From: Ficedula albicollis
Taxonomy: Eukaryota > Chordata > Aves > Passeriformes > Muscicapidae
Direction of reading: 5' to 3'
NCBI RefSeq assembly: GCF_000247815.1
Contig: NW_004775881.1
Location: 85,312 to 149,311 of the forward strand
DNA length: 64,000 bases
Shown: positions 31,670-45,700 of the stretch, one piece after another
How positions within the stretch are numbered: position 1 is the stretch's first letter
How the letters are laid out: each line of letters opens with the position of its first letter
The notes under the pieces: generated by a model
What the model was told of the DNA's origin: nothing
Database searches by the model: none
Seen by the model: only the letters and a program-made list of their open reading frames with translations
Made by a program: the position numbers and the translations under genes

Positions 31670-31696
31670 TAATAATAATAATAATAACAACAACAA
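31162..31696. repeat. Compound microsatellite: (ACTAAT)81, (ACT)9, (AAT)5, (AAC)3
   Basis: Period-6 sequence ACTAAT is perfect from 31162 to 31647 (486 bases, 81 units). It passes without a break into nine ACT triplets (31644-31670), five AAT (31671-31685) and three AAC (31686-31694). Each step differs from the previous unit by one or two changes, as expected for slippage and point mutation at an array edge. In the FBXW7 sense the array is ATTAGT repeated. The minus-strand frames encoding Ser-Ile and Leu-Val repeats arise from this array and are not genes. Confidence 0.98.
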
Positions 31697-34600
31697 TTTT
31701 ATTGCTGCCCCTCACCCATTCCCTCAACATAAAAAGGTTGACCAGCAGCCTATTGAGTGAATTACCAGGGAGGATGAGTACCCACAGACCAGATGTCACC
31801 TCAAAATTAAATTTCTGCCAGGAGAACCATGCTGTCTGATGTACATTTTTCATCTGATTTAGAGCACACTATGCAATAGAAAATTTCTGTCACCAAGAGG
31901 AAAGTGACAATTTTTCTGCCTTGGAAATAGCTGAATCCATTATGGCTATTACTTATAAATTCCTCATCATATAATGTTTTCAGCTAACCAGAATAAATCT
32001 ATTAGCCACAGTTTCAAGACCTCAGTGTCTCTCCACATTGCAGCCATTCTTCCTGGTACACAGTGCCTAAACTCACATGGAGCAGAATAAGTGTTTTCCA
32101 TTATTTGCAGCTGACATCCATCATAATAATTTATCTGTTTCACAAATAGGGGACATCTTTGTATTTCTCATATTGTCTTCAGACAGGGTATTTGTTTCTT
32201 TGCAATTCCTATTTTGAATTAAGGCCATTTTCAATTATTTTATTGATATTATTCTCAGAGAACAACTCATTCCCTGTGGCTTTCTCTTTCAGAGTAGGCC
32301 TTCAGGCTGACTTCTTTGACACTGTATATCCACCCCACTTACTGGAAACCACAATAGGCTGAAAAAATGCATCCATTTGCTTCACCTTTCCATTCATACT
32401 TGTCCAAAACTAATGTGAATCAGGACTTTCTTCCCTCCCAAAATCAAACGCAGGATGCAGCAACAGAAGTGACTTTAACCGCCACTAGTCATACACACAA
32501 TAAGAGAAAAGTAGATGGGCTGGGATTATGCTAAAAGACTTCCTGAAGGGCCTTTATAACAATGTGCTGTATAATTTCATTCTGAATTTTTACACAAGAT
32601 CCTTTGTAATCTGAACATACTTCCAGGGATCAAGATCTGAATCACGATAAAGATACAGCACTTGTGACTTCTGCACAGCTTTACATTTATATATTTACAG
32701 ATAACATCCAATAACTTTATTTAAACCAATTTATGGACAGCTACTTGGTGACTCAATGAGTGAAACTGAAGAGAGTTTTACTAATGTAAAATGAGAGAAG
32801 GGCATATGTCAGCAAAGTGGATTACTGCAAGGTTGGCGAATAAAGCTACTAGCCACCTTCCTTCAGGACTTTTATGCTGTTGCAGATATATCTTATCTGA
32901 TGGTATCTCCATCTGCCATGCATACACCTTGTTATGCATGTGTTTCAACAATATACATGAAGGACCAACACCACAACAATTTCCTAATTATTTTATTTTG
33001 CCTCATTTTTTGGAGAAGGTTTCCTAATCAATATTAAGCATCGAAAATGCTTCCTCTTGAAGCTTCACCGAGCTCTTGAGTTTAAAGTAGAGCTGTTAAA
33101 ACAGGCTTCAAAGATACAGAACTGATGGTGGGTTTTTTTTTTTGTTTGTTTTTGTTTTTTTAACCAGATAACTTCAGTGATTTGGATGATTTGTCCAAAA
33201 CTCAACACTGAATGCTTGTCAGCAAATCCTACAAAGCAGAACTATTTCCAACAGAAAAATTGAGCTAAAGGCCTGTCTTTTACTAGGGAAGCAGAAAATC
33301 TTTTCACAAAAGCAAAAAACTTCAACAGGACATTCTTGTCAGTAACTGATAATTAGGTTTTGTCCACGTGTTGCAAACACAGTGAAGCAGCCAGTACAGG
33401 AGATCCAGAACCCCATCATGACAAAGAACCACAACGTCTCCGAACATTGTGAAGTTTCAGTAATTTCCATCCTTTCTCTCAAAACTGTCTTTGATGTGTT
33501 CTCATTGCCAGTCAGTTGCTTCAGATGTTGATTTCTCATTACACTGATTTCTCCACTGTTTCCAGATTACTGAAGGTTTGATCATGAACTTTTCCAAAAC
33601 AAAGCAATATAAATTATGTTTAGTGAGATGATGTTTTGGATGGCATTTAATTCTATTTCATCCACAGTGGTGCCTGCTCTCCATCTGCTCATTAGGAAAA
33701 TTTCTTGTGTTTTTTACTGTATCTATTATGGGCACTTTAGATCCTACCACAAACTTTATCACAAACCTCACATGTAGACAGTGTAACAGGCAAAGACAGC
33801 TGGAGATCTCTAAGTCCGTTTAAACCTGTGCATCTGGTCTGAGCACCAAATGTGTTAGGTAACACATTAGTCTTTGCATGCATAATTTTTTAAATAATGT
33901 GGAAAATACAAACAATACACCTATAAAATTACAATGCATATTTTTCACAATATTTAATGTAGAAACATACAAAAGGTTTTCAGAGGTGGTTCTCAGACTT
34001 TAACATGTAATTTGCTTTTCACAAATCCCAGTTATTTGAGATTCCCTGCCACAAACATGACATCATAGATCTGGGAGATTCTAACTTGTACCATGAATTT
34101 AATGATTTTGCATTTAATATGAGAAACTTATTTATGGACTCTGACTTCTTTTGCAGCAAAAGCCTAATTATTTACCATCCAAATACTCCCACTGAATGAA
34201 TTTTACACATGAACTTAATTCAAATGAACATTGAAGTTACATGTTATTTAAAAATATCAAGACTTAGATGATAAAGTTTCACGTTACCACCTATCCACAG
34301 ACTCAAAAGTACCTAGTGCTTTCTGCTATGGAAGAACAAACTGCTTATTAATTTACAGTTGTCCTTTTTAATTTAGCTACAAGGACTTCTGAAATATACT
34401 CACATAGCCTTTTGTTCATCAAACCACCCCACAGGAAAACTAAACTGAAGCCACAAAGTTGGGCACAGCACTGAGTGAGGTCCTTACTCAAGGAGTTGCC
34501 CATTTGTCACACCTGGACACTATGCAGCTTTTGTACCATGGCCCCCCCATGTTTAGCTGTTCCACTAGAAGATGCTGCTGTCCCCACTGCAGAAGCAAAG

Positions 34601-37600
34601 GAACAATAAATCCACTTTATGTGAAATTAGCTGGGTTAGTGCAAAATCACCCATTTAAATTGGCTAAGCTTTTCTGGCTGATTGCTTCACATCCAGAGTA
34701 GGAACTCTACTGGCTTCAGTAAGACCATAATTACCAACAAAGGGGCAATAGGAACCTGCCAGGGGGAGATGAAGGTTTCCAGTGGCATGGATTTTAGCCA
34801 ATCAAAAGTCTGTCTACAACCTCCAGCATGTGATTTTTAATCAAAGTAGTGTTACTAGCACAGGCAGTTGCAGGAGGGCCTTTAGAGTGACAGCAGCTCT
34901 TACATCTGCTCTTCATGCACCACAGATACATATTCATTTGGCCAGTTAAAGACATTTAACCCCTGGATATTCTATAACCTTTCTACAAGAGGTTACTGAC
35001 CTTAGAGCTCTGCTGCTCTTTCATCTCCTTCATGCAAAACATTTTCCAGGTAGCTTAAATCACTTTTGATAGCCTTTTAAACTTAACTAACTTTGCCTAA
35101 AGAAAGTTAGATCATTTACAGGATCCATTTGCCAGCAAAGCTGAAGAAAAGAAATAACTTCTGACAGACTACTAGGCAGTACTCGAAAAAGAGGGAGAAA
35201 GCAGGAAGGTGGGCTGGAAGCAGAGGCGTGCAAACAAAGCCTCCAGAAAGCACAGCTGGCTTCAGAAGATGGTAGCTGTTCATAACCTCTTCTTGTACTT
35301 TTGTATAACTGCATTTGAAGACTGATGTGTGAAAGCAAAGTGCTAGAATTTATAAATTTAGGGGGTGGAAAGGAACTACCCCTGCTGCAGCAGCTATCAC
35401 AACAGGGCCTTACTTTCACCATTACTTTTTTTTGCTGTACTTCAATACACATCAAAAACTCTAAAAAAATAGTCTTGATTTAAAGAGCTTGAACAAGTTG
35501 CAGTTAGTGAATTTCACCACTTCACTCTTGACAAACATAGAGTGACTGCGCTTCAGATGTGGAAGCTAACCAGTGAACAGCATTTCACTTGCAACTCAAA
35601 ACACATATAAAGCTGTGCTTAAGTCTTCAATGTCCTCAATATAATTTTGAATGCTATCAGTGACTCACTCAAAGCAGAACTCTTCATATCATATTTTCCA
35701 AGTGTTAGTTCACATTATAGAGAAGCAATGGAATTTTGCAGTTGAACAATGCTGTTCTTCAGAGTCTCTTGATGTTTTGTAACTATTCTTGAAATAAAAC
35801 TCTGGTCAATAGTTAAGTAGATAAGAAACATCTCAATTTCTTCTCTCAAGAATATGAAAATGTGACCTAAATTGTACATATAACTCTTAACTGGTTTGGA
35901 ATGAGATCTCATCTTCTCACTGCCAGGCACTGGCTTTACATACTACCACTGTTTGCTATGCTGCAGGACTAGTATCTACAAATACAGCACACCTCGTTAT
36001 TATCAGTAAAGGAAGGTTTATGGGTAGTGACAGAATCTTTCTCTATGCCAAATAATACAGCTGGGATGGGGGAAGGGGAGGAGATAAAAATGTTGAGCTG
36101 ATAAGTTTCCAGGTATACCTGGTGTGGTATACATTTTAGGTATACATATGAGACTTGCTAGTTCCCACCAAACAGAAACGACAGTGTTAGTAATGAAGGA
36201 GGAGTTTGTCTCCAATGGGAAAGAAAGAGGTAAAACAAGGCAAAAGAACTCCAAGATTATAGCATCCCATGAAACCAACAGCTCTATTGACTATGGTTTT
36301 ACTCTCACAACTGGTTTTATATTTCCAAAGGTTCAATGCTTTGGAAAGCATCCTGTAGCTTCTCCTGGAGGAGTAGGACTGACTGGGTCAGGGACTGTGT
36401 GGTTACTCTGAGAAAAGTTAACCCACCAGGGTTTCCGTCCTTCATCAGCTGTCAGAGCACTCCATCTGTGCGAGGACAACTGCTTAGTCACCCCTGGGCA
36501 TCCCAAGGGGCTCAGAGCAATGCCAAAGTGCACCAAATTCCAGAAGGAAGCCAGGAATTTGATGATCCTGTTACAAGGGCCGTGCACTAGACCCACACAG
36601 AGCTGTGTTAGCACATACCAATTACCTTGTATTTCAGACAGTAAATTATTAATTTACATGTCTAAATGCAGAACACCTGTTCCCAGCTTGCACTTAGCCT
36701 CATAATTCTGGCTTCCACTGTGGGCCCTGAAGAGCAGTTCCAGGCCCTAAAGCTTGTTCTCCCTTCTCAGCTACAGCAATAAAGCCAGTAGAAGATGTAC
36801 TGGCTCTAGACACAAACTTTGTGTCTTCAATTATCTCTTCAGATCATCTCAGCCAGTGCAGTGCTACCCATTCTGCTAGCAAGAGAATCAATTTCCATGC
36901 GTATGTAAAGAGTTGGCTTCTGGCAAAGGTTTATATAATTGTATATAATGAAAAGTTCAGTCACAGCATCAAAAGGAAAATTATTTTTCCTTTCATGAGT
37001 CTGGAATTTTACTGTTTGTTCACTCATTTGTTTTGGTAACAGCCGTGATCATGAACACAGTATAAATGATCCTATGTTTTTAAAAAACCCACAAACCAAA
37101 ACAGGAGATGCTGAAGGAAATGAACTGTAAAGTGGGGGCAGCAGGATAGCATTTAACATTTTTGCAAACAATCCATTTGTCACTTTCATGGACCTGGGTT
37201 AATTAATATTCTATAAAGGTCTTCCAAAAGCTGAATACCTCTCAAGTTCTGAATTCATGGGGCTGACCTTAGACTTTCTCAGAATGATTTTTAATGCTGT
37301 CTGTTATCTGCAAAACCCGTTTAAACATATGCCCCATCTGCCAGTACCCCATTTGCAAAAGAGCTTCTTATACTTGCAGACAGTAAAGCTTCTGCCTGCT
37401 TCCCTCTCTCCTCTAAATACCAGCTGTATGGTAATGAGCACAAACAGCTGAAAAATACTTCACAGTAACAAAGCTGGTACGTAGCGGGCAGAACAACGCA
37501 TCCACTCAACGAGGCAGTTGTAGCATGAATTTAGCAGATTAGCTATTGAACAAGGGTGGGGGAGGTTTGGAAAAAAATATAAACGGTCTACACAGATAGA

Positions 37601-39977
37601 AAGAAAATGAAAAGAGACCAAAGGGACACAGGCAACCAAAGAAAAGCCCAAATTCTACAGTACTTTTGTTGAAATTGCATGAACCAATTCTTCAAATTTT
37701 CTAAGGCTTACCCGTCCTGTACTAATGATACGCCAAATGCTATTCTGATCATTTGCAAGTTCAGTTACTTTTTAAAGGAGGCAACTTGTTAATTAAAATC
37801 TTCCATTCATTAACAAATCTCTTCATTGACTGGGGGTGGGGAAAATCCTTAAGAACAAGAACACGGTCTCTTGCTTCAGTCTCTGGTACTTTCAGCATGT
37901 GTGACGAACAAGAAGCATCTATCTATTAACTTTAGTTGCTATCTATTAACTTTTTGCAAAATAGCCTCTCAGTCTATCTATTTTTAAAGACTTTTTAAAA
38001 ATGCTGACAACATTCATGTTACCCTCCAGACACTGACAAGCTTTTTTAAGAACATAAAAGACACTTGCTTTTAAGAAAATTTGTGTGTAACTGCATTCAG
38101 CTGACATGCATACAAGGCATGGAGTTGAGTATTTGTTTATACAAGTAGCTGATTTGATATACACTGTTTGCATAAAGCCTTAAAATGGCACATGCACTTT
38201 TGCACTTGAAATTACACACATCTGTCTACTGGCAGATGTGAAAGATGTAAGCAGTTTTGTTACATAAAGCTGATGTGAAAATACAGGACTTTTTTTCTTG
38301 TTCATAATTTCCGAACAGCATTTAGCGTGTTACTGCTGCTTTTGAAGAATTGGAGCATAACACTTTCAAAGAAAACCATGGGAAAAGATGGTGTATTGAC
38401 ACTGCCCAAGCAAGTGCTTTGTCAAAAGTCTGATACATATAGTTAGGTGGTTTTAAATTCCTAATTTAAAAGCCTTACTGTTACAATCCCTCAGCATCCT
38501 AACATTTGTCTTTAGCCACAAGTAAGACATTTTCCAAAGATTATCCACCTAGACATACTGCAATAAAAATACTATATTGTTTCTAAAAGTAATGAAGAAT
38601 GAAACCTTCTAACTGGGCAAAAAAAGTATACTTACTTCTAAGGTCATCACAATGAAGCTTATAAGAAAGCAAATAATCTTTTAATCCTTATACATCGCAC
38701 TTAGAGAGTTAAACAGAATAAATCATCTATGTTACTGGCTTCTTTTCACTGGTACCACAGGATAAACAAAAACAAAAAGAAAAAGCTATTTTCTCAGGGC
38801 ATGAAAGAGCTTGTCATTTAGCTATACAATGGTATTCACATATGATATTTCTACTGCTTATGTCTATCATAACCCTGTAATAAATAGAAGAAAAACCCCC
38901 AGTATTGACATTCATGGGAAGTCTCTACCTAATTTAAAATTTTAATGTAAGGCACATCTATTGAATTTAGGTTAAAGAACTTGTACTGTTATCTTTCCTG
39001 GAGAATTCTAGCACACATTAAAAATACTTTTCATCTTTTAAGCACCTAAAAGAACTCAGAACAACTTTATCGAAAGAAAAAACAGGTAACAGACATATTC
39101 AACATACAGAGATGCATAAAATGTTAGCTAATGATTAACTAACCATAAATTATTTACTGGCTAAAAAAGTGTTAATATCCAGTTTATATACTTATTATTA
39201 GTCATTATAATTATCAGTGATTCCCATAATTTTCTGTACTTAAAACTTAGCACAAATATCACTCAGTTCTTATTTTAATTCTGCTCTCTGGATTGTTTAA
39301 TATGCACCAAGATGAAAGCTGCAAGCTTAAAAACACTAAGCAAATTAAAGTGGTTTATTATGAGAGACGGTACAATACTCGAACCAATGGAAAATTTAAG
39401 TGCCAGAATTACTTTTGTTCTTTTCAGAAACATGTATTTCTTCAGCTCATCAGCACTCCAGGAGGAAAGAATATAATACTACAGAAGGGCTATTTGCTGT
39501 GTTACTAACCCAGGTATGCCTTGGTATCTTCAAAGGAGCCTCAGCTGCTCAGTATCATTATTTAGCTTTTCAGATTATGGTCCTGGGGTACTAAAGCAGC
39601 AACAATGAACAAGGAAAGCCCCACTTATTCTAGAAGATTTAAACTGGAATGGTGAAAGATTTTTTTTTTCATGTTTCACATAAAATTTTCAGAAACTCTG
39701 TATTTTATGACTTAGAAACAAAATTAAACATTCAAAGAAACAAACCTGAAGTTGTCTATGAAAAAGACCAACAACCTTACATAAAATATTCAAAAGTGTG
39801 CAAGAAAAAGGTTGTCACTGAAACTGGCAGAGCTACACTTAGTTATTTTTAAAGTTTAACCTCAAAATCTTCATTATTCTAGCATTTGCACAGAACACCA
39901 GCTACAACAACCAAAAATCATAAGAGAAGACAGGAGTGAATGTTGGCTCTGTTGAGAAAACAGTGACATGAGAAATA
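31697..39977 (-). other. FBXW7: Non-coding intronic DNA of gamma/alpha transcripts
   Basis: AT-rich, unique-looking sequence. It holds a T-rich tract (33129-33163), a 14-base perfect palindrome (36109-36122), a CpG-bearing stretch at about 37470-37800 that may be a conserved element, and a short direct duplication of CTATCTATTAACTTT near 37918-37953. No exon was recognised. Confidence 0.65.
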
Positions 39978-39979
39978 AT

Positions 39980-40262
39980 CAGAGAATCACGGAATGCTTT
40001 GAGGTGGAAAGGACTTCAAAAGTCATCTAGTTCCAATACCCTTGCCACAGACAGGGTGTGGCCCACTAGATCAGGTTGCCCAAAGCCTATCCAGACTGGT
40101 CTGGAACACTTCTCAAAACTTCTTTGGAAAACCTGCTTCAGTGTCCCACCACCATCAAGGTGAAGAATTTCTTCTTTTAATCTTTTCTTCCTTATACCTG
40201 AGGATTATACCTATACTCTTTATTTCAGAGAATACATGCCAATATTAGGACCCTTCCCTTTG
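39980..40262 (-). mobile_element. CR1 LINE 3'-end fragment
   Basis: The plus strand begins AGAATCACGGAATGCTTTGA (39982-40001), then GGTGGAAAGGACTTC, GTCATCTAGTTCCAATACCC, CCCACTAGATCAGGTTGCCC, a CTTTGGAAAACCTGCTTCAG stretch (CR1 consensus: CTCTGGGCAACCTGTTCCAG) and GAAGAATTTCTTCTTTTAAT. This is the reverse complement of the CR1 3' region that usually ends in ATTCTATG repeats, so the element is in the FBXW7 sense. It is clearly diverged, 5'-truncated as CR1 copies normally are, and non-coding. The right boundary is approximate; the best-matching part ends near 40180. Confidence 0.88.
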
Positions 40263-42742
40263 CAATGGTGGTATCAAGAGACATTGACAGAATGCCTCCT
40301 TTGGATACCAGCTTATTCTACTGGCTAAAAATATATCAGTCATCCTCAATATTTCAGTTCTGCAGGATGTCAATAAATTCATATAGAATGTGCCACTCAC
40401 AATGAATAAGTACTTCAAATATACTTTAATACTCAAAGTGAAAAAAACCATCCAAGCAAAAATTTCATCAGAGTTGCTTTGTTGTTACCTTTTATATTTC
40501 AAGTCTAGCTGTGCTTTGCCAGCACTTCTCCATAATCTTCATGTGCTTTTACCATGCGGAAGCCTTTGAACATAAACAGTCTTTAAAAAAATACTGAATA
40601 ATATCTATATTTATGAGTATAAACAGTGTCAAGGAGAAAACAGTGACTAATTTCAAATAACAATGTTCTAAACTGTACTGATATTTCTGGAATATTTCTT
40701 TAACTTAAAATAATTATCATACTTTCTTACAAGTAATGCAGATATGTACAACCAATAAAGCAATCACATTTTAACTATGATATTCCACAAAAGATTGAAA
40801 AGATGAACATACAGGAAGATTTATCGACAGCACTACACTGCCCCTTCATGTCCACTACAGAAACAACACCACAAGCTGCATGAAGTAAGGAAAAAAAAAA
40901 TCACTGAATATTAACATAGCAATTATGTTAAACTACACATTTCCTAAATATTTATATAGGATAGTCCCTTGCTCCCCCAGTAAAACATACATACAGTGGA
41001 GGAAAAGCAGAATAAATTCAAATTCTTACTTTAGTAGGAAAATCACCTGTTTTTCCCTTGATATGCATACTTAGATCTTCCCATTTTAAAAAGGTATAAA
41101 TTTTTTACCTTGATTACACAGTGGATGAGAATTTATGAACAAAACCAATTCAGATAACATTTCTCTGGAAAGAAAAAGACACTAAAATGGATATACTTGG
41201 ATATGACACAAAGCTTTATCTAAGAATGGAACAATAAAGCTTCGATTGGAATAAACTCTTAATAGCATGAGAAATTATTTATGAGCATCTAAGCTACTTC
41301 ATACATCTTATAAACTCCCTCAACTTTTAAAATAATACACTTTTCCCCCCAAGTATCCTGTATCTTCTAATTTAAAATTCAGTTGCTATTTTGCTTGTCA
41401 TTTAATGCTAAATGTATTGTTCTGATGGATGTTTGGCTTATTATTTTTGGTAGCCTTAACTAGAATGTCAGTCAGGAACTTCTGATTTAATAAAAAAAGG
41501 TGTCCCATATACTCCATGAGGCAAATCTCTCAGTGTATCATTAACACATGCATTCTGAAGCCTCTCTCAAGCCAAGACAAGAATTTGTCGTTCTTCCTAC
41601 CCCTTCCTAGAGTATGATAAATTAGCATAAATGAAATATAGGATAACAAGGACCTTACTCAACACTGTTGTGATCCAAAATTATACTTTTCACTATTAAA
41701 GAAAAAGGATACACAATAGGACCACAAAACAAACCATTACATTTCAGAGGCCAAATACATTTTTTAAAAAAAGCAGAGTGGTAAAATTGGCAATTTGAAA
41801 AATACATGCGCAAATTACTTTGTGTGCTACAAATGTTCATGTAGCACATACAATTAACATAATCTTAAGAAGAAAAAGTCTCTTACAAAACTCTTTTGAT
41901 TATAACATATCCTAAATGCATTCTGTCCATTATATTGGTATGGCAACTCTAAATAAATGATATATCAGAGTTCTTGCCTCTAGGTGCTCTTTATTACATG
42001 GGACATTTTAGACATGCTATGGTTCACAAGAATATCACAAATGTTTCTCTGGGTGGAGCTAAAAAACTTACCTACCTTAACAGAGTCTGATCATAATTTA
42101 ATTTTCTCCTGCACTAAAGCTATATCAACCAGGCTATTTAAGTCATCTACATATAAGCATAATCTTTTCAAGGAGGAAGAGAAAAATTAAGTTGGCCTAT
42201 CAACAATTATCAAAAACGGTGCAAAGCATTTCTCTGAATTATGTGTTTTGGAAAATTATGCAGAGAAACTTCAAACCTCAGTCCAATTTGTATGCTTCAA
42301 AAAATGGTAAAAAGGATGTTTAAAGATGATTTCCTGTTTTTTGAACTTACAGCATCCCCCATTAAATTTTACTACATTATTACTGCTGTGTCTTTGTGAG
42401 TTTACACATACACCATGTATTTAAGAATGCAGCTTTACAAGGACTTCTTACACAGCTTCTTAACCAAGGCCTCCTATTGCTAACAAACTGCTACGAGAAG
42501 TAGCTTATAATAATAATAATATAAAAAAAAAAGACGATAAACAATTGCATGCTAGGGATAGAACAAAACCATTTTCCCACAAGCATAAAGATAATATCCA
42601 AATAATTATCTAGAAACAAATTCAATCTTTCTCTTCTGACTACGTGCAAGTAGAAACAAGGGGACTTAAAAGACAAGTTTGAAGTTGTTTAATAATAAAT
42701 CTTGAAAAGTCGTTAATTACAGTTAGTGGCAGTATCTGGGCC

Positions 42743-42784
42743 ATTATGTATTTTATGTATTTTATGTATTTTATGTATTTTATT
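42743..42784. repeat. 9-bp tandem repeat (ATGTATTTT)
   Basis: Four copies of ATGTATTTT follow an ATT lead-in, with a partial unit at the end. A short AT-rich minisatellite-like repeat. Confidence 0.9.
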
Positions 42785-45700
42785 TTCTCCTCTGGCTATG
42801 ATTTTTTTACACAATTGTCTCTCACCAGAGTATCCTTCTCTAAAAACACATTCTGAGCTGTGAAATTAAGCTGGATCTCAAGGGAGTCACCATGACCTCT
42901 TCAGGGTTTCTTGTCTATGAAAGAGGCTGTGACAAACAATTTCAGTATTGGGTTGTATTTCTATCCAACTAATGGCACCTAGAGGTCAGATCCCTGTAAG
43001 TGCAAATAATCCAGCTTTGACTCTACAAGCAAGGCATAAAACAAGATTTTTAAAAGGCACTATGGCATAACTTGCCTGTCCAACATTTGGTGTCAGGCCT
43101 TCTTTATAAGAAATGAAGGTATTCTTGAATCATGATATATTCTTTCTCATACGTTCCTGTTCGAGAGACTTCATTGTATAATGCACATTGTCACTTTTAC
43201 AACTGATGTAAAGTTATTGTCAACTGGGACTATCACCATGGGAGTATTACAAAATACTTCGATACCTTCTACCACTACGAAGATATTCTGTTTTGCTGAC
43301 ATGCATATACAGAAACAGCCACATTCTTAGCAGTACAGCTCTGGCTGCTTGGTACTATAGCAACTCATTTTTCTGTTTCACCTTTTGTCAGTCTCATTTT
43401 CTGTATATCTCATGTTATTTGAAGCCAACCAAGCAATGCTGTATCTGTGACACAAGCCTGGGACCAGAGTGGCACTGCATGGCTTCCTCCATCCTGTGAT
43501 AACTACAATATTGCTAACAGCCTCTGAAATTTGAAGCATCTACCAGAGAACCAGAAAATGCCCTTTCCTTGAAGCAACCACTGTAAAAAAACTAAATCAC
43601 TGCATTAAGACCACAGAAGTGCAGCTTATCTGTAGAAGAAAAATCTCTCCAATTATTTAGGGTAATCTTATCAAATGCTCCTGACCACTTTCAATTTTAC
43701 TTTCAGGTAAGAGTCAGATTTAGAGATTTTTGTATTTTTATGAAAATAAACACGGCTGTAAATTTAAGCACAAACGTTCTCATTTATAAATGAAGAAAGA
43801 AAACACATTTTACTTTAAATAAAGTGGCAGTTTCTTATCTGCTTTTCTCTTGATGCTAGAGGCATTCTGGACTTGGGATGAGTCTGAACATCCCACATGT
43901 CCAGTTCTTGAAACAGTCTGTATTACCTCAGAGACCTCCAATTTCTAACTTGCTGCAACCAGACACGTGGCCAGCATTAAACACATGTATTTTTTTCCAT
44001 TTCAGTTTAAAAGAAAAAAAATTTCCAAGTTCCTGTTTTCCAAGTCAAACAAGGAAAGAAAGGGTTTCTTAGCAGCAGGAGTTTCCACGTTTGGAGACTA
44101 CGACAGCAGTCATAAGGTAAAAGAAACAGGAAAAAGGACATAAGGCAAGATTGCCTTAGTTTCCAGATTTGTTTATGAAGCTACTGCTTACAACTGTATC
44201 TTGCTTCTTGTCTCCCCTCTTGTGTATATAGAACAGAAAATACACACAGACGATAAGCTGGGAGAATTTTTTATTTCCTTATTTTCACAACATGAGGGGC
44301 AAAGGACTGAAGAAGGAAAATCAAGCTTCCTTATTTACAATACATTATAAGACAATATTCAAGGTTTTTTCCATTTAATATTTCTCCTATTAAAAATGAG
44401 ATCTTGTTCATACAAAAAAAAAATACCTGGTTATTCTCAAGTCAGAATATCAGACAATATAAATGGAAAAAAAAAAATTAAAAACAACTTTAGTTTTTTT
44501 TCTGCTAGATAATAGTAGCAAATTTACCAATTTGTCTATTTGTGAAAATCATTAATGAAGACACACCTAAAGGAGGCCAGATAAAACCTTTGTGTTTGAT
44601 ACAGTTCTTGATATGTCTGTGACAGATACATCTAATCTAGGACATCATCTTATGAAGCAGCACTGATGCTACTTACTGGCAAGAAGCTAGAAGGAAATCT
44701 TGAAATTCTCCCTGAAAAAAGAGCATTTGTATCTGTCTATGTATTCTGAGGACTATTATTAAGTAGTATTAGATAACGAGATGCTATGACTCCCCAATTC
44801 TGAATGGAAGAGGGAAACAGTTGCCTACCAGCTATAATATTGTGTGCTACAGACTGAAAACTATATATTGTATTCTGTATTTTAAAAATAGACCTTGAAG
44901 TTCACAAGCACTGTCAAAGCAATTCAGAAGTTCAGAAAGGTTTTTAGCATATTTCTTAGTAGCAACTGACATTCTTTTAGAAGTACAAAGATGGTTGCAT
45001 ATATTAGGTTTTTAATACGGCAACGTCTTTGCGATCCATGTCATTATACACTTTGGAATGCCATATCCAATATCTGGCACACTGATCCTTCAAAGAGAAC
45101 ATATATTTTATGTCCTCTCCACAGGAATACTCTCCTAGTAAGCTTAAAAAGGCGAAAAAAAAGGCAATTATTTAAGTCTTCAACAGTTTAGTCTCAAGAC
45201 TCCAAATTCATTCCCTATATGTTCACATACCATCAAAACATGAACTATTTCTCAAAACCCTGTGCAGAAATTAAAACTCCTAGTAAAGAGAGATCAAAAG
45301 ATGGACAAAAAAAGCACATGCGTCCCATGTTGCCTCACAGCAAGGAACTGCTTGCATAAAAACACACAAATAGGTGTCTTGACTTCATGGTTCTGAAGGA
45401 AAAGCAAAAAAATGAGAAAAACTCAAAGATACAGGCAATCTGAAATTAGAAGTGAATTGGAAAATAGTTTAAACTACATTCAAAACTACTACATAATGTA
45501 CTTCTTTAGTTTTCAATAGTTGTCATATATTTCACCCCACTGAGGTTTAATTCGAGTCAGTATAAGTACCTTTGAAAAAACGATTCTATTTACTTCCTCC
45601 AAATACATTAATATATAAATACTGTACATTATGCACAGTTGTTACACTAGGTTTAAAAAAAAGGACATTTTTGTTTTCACAACACAAAGATTAGTTACTT

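Noticed and set aside
31162..31696. Tandem array considered as CRISPR or telomere-like repeat
   Set aside because: There are no spacers between units, the genome is vertebrate, and the unit is ACTAAT and not TTAGGG.
31068..31853. 261- and 198-codon minus-strand frames of Ser-Ile and Leu-Val repeats
   Set aside because: They are translations of the ACTAAT microsatellite, whose unit contains no stop in two frames. The flanks are ordinary intron.
35087..35455. Minus-strand 122-codon Cys- and Ser-rich frame
   Set aside because: It looks like a chance open frame: no homology recognised, and no acceptor or donor in a suitable position.
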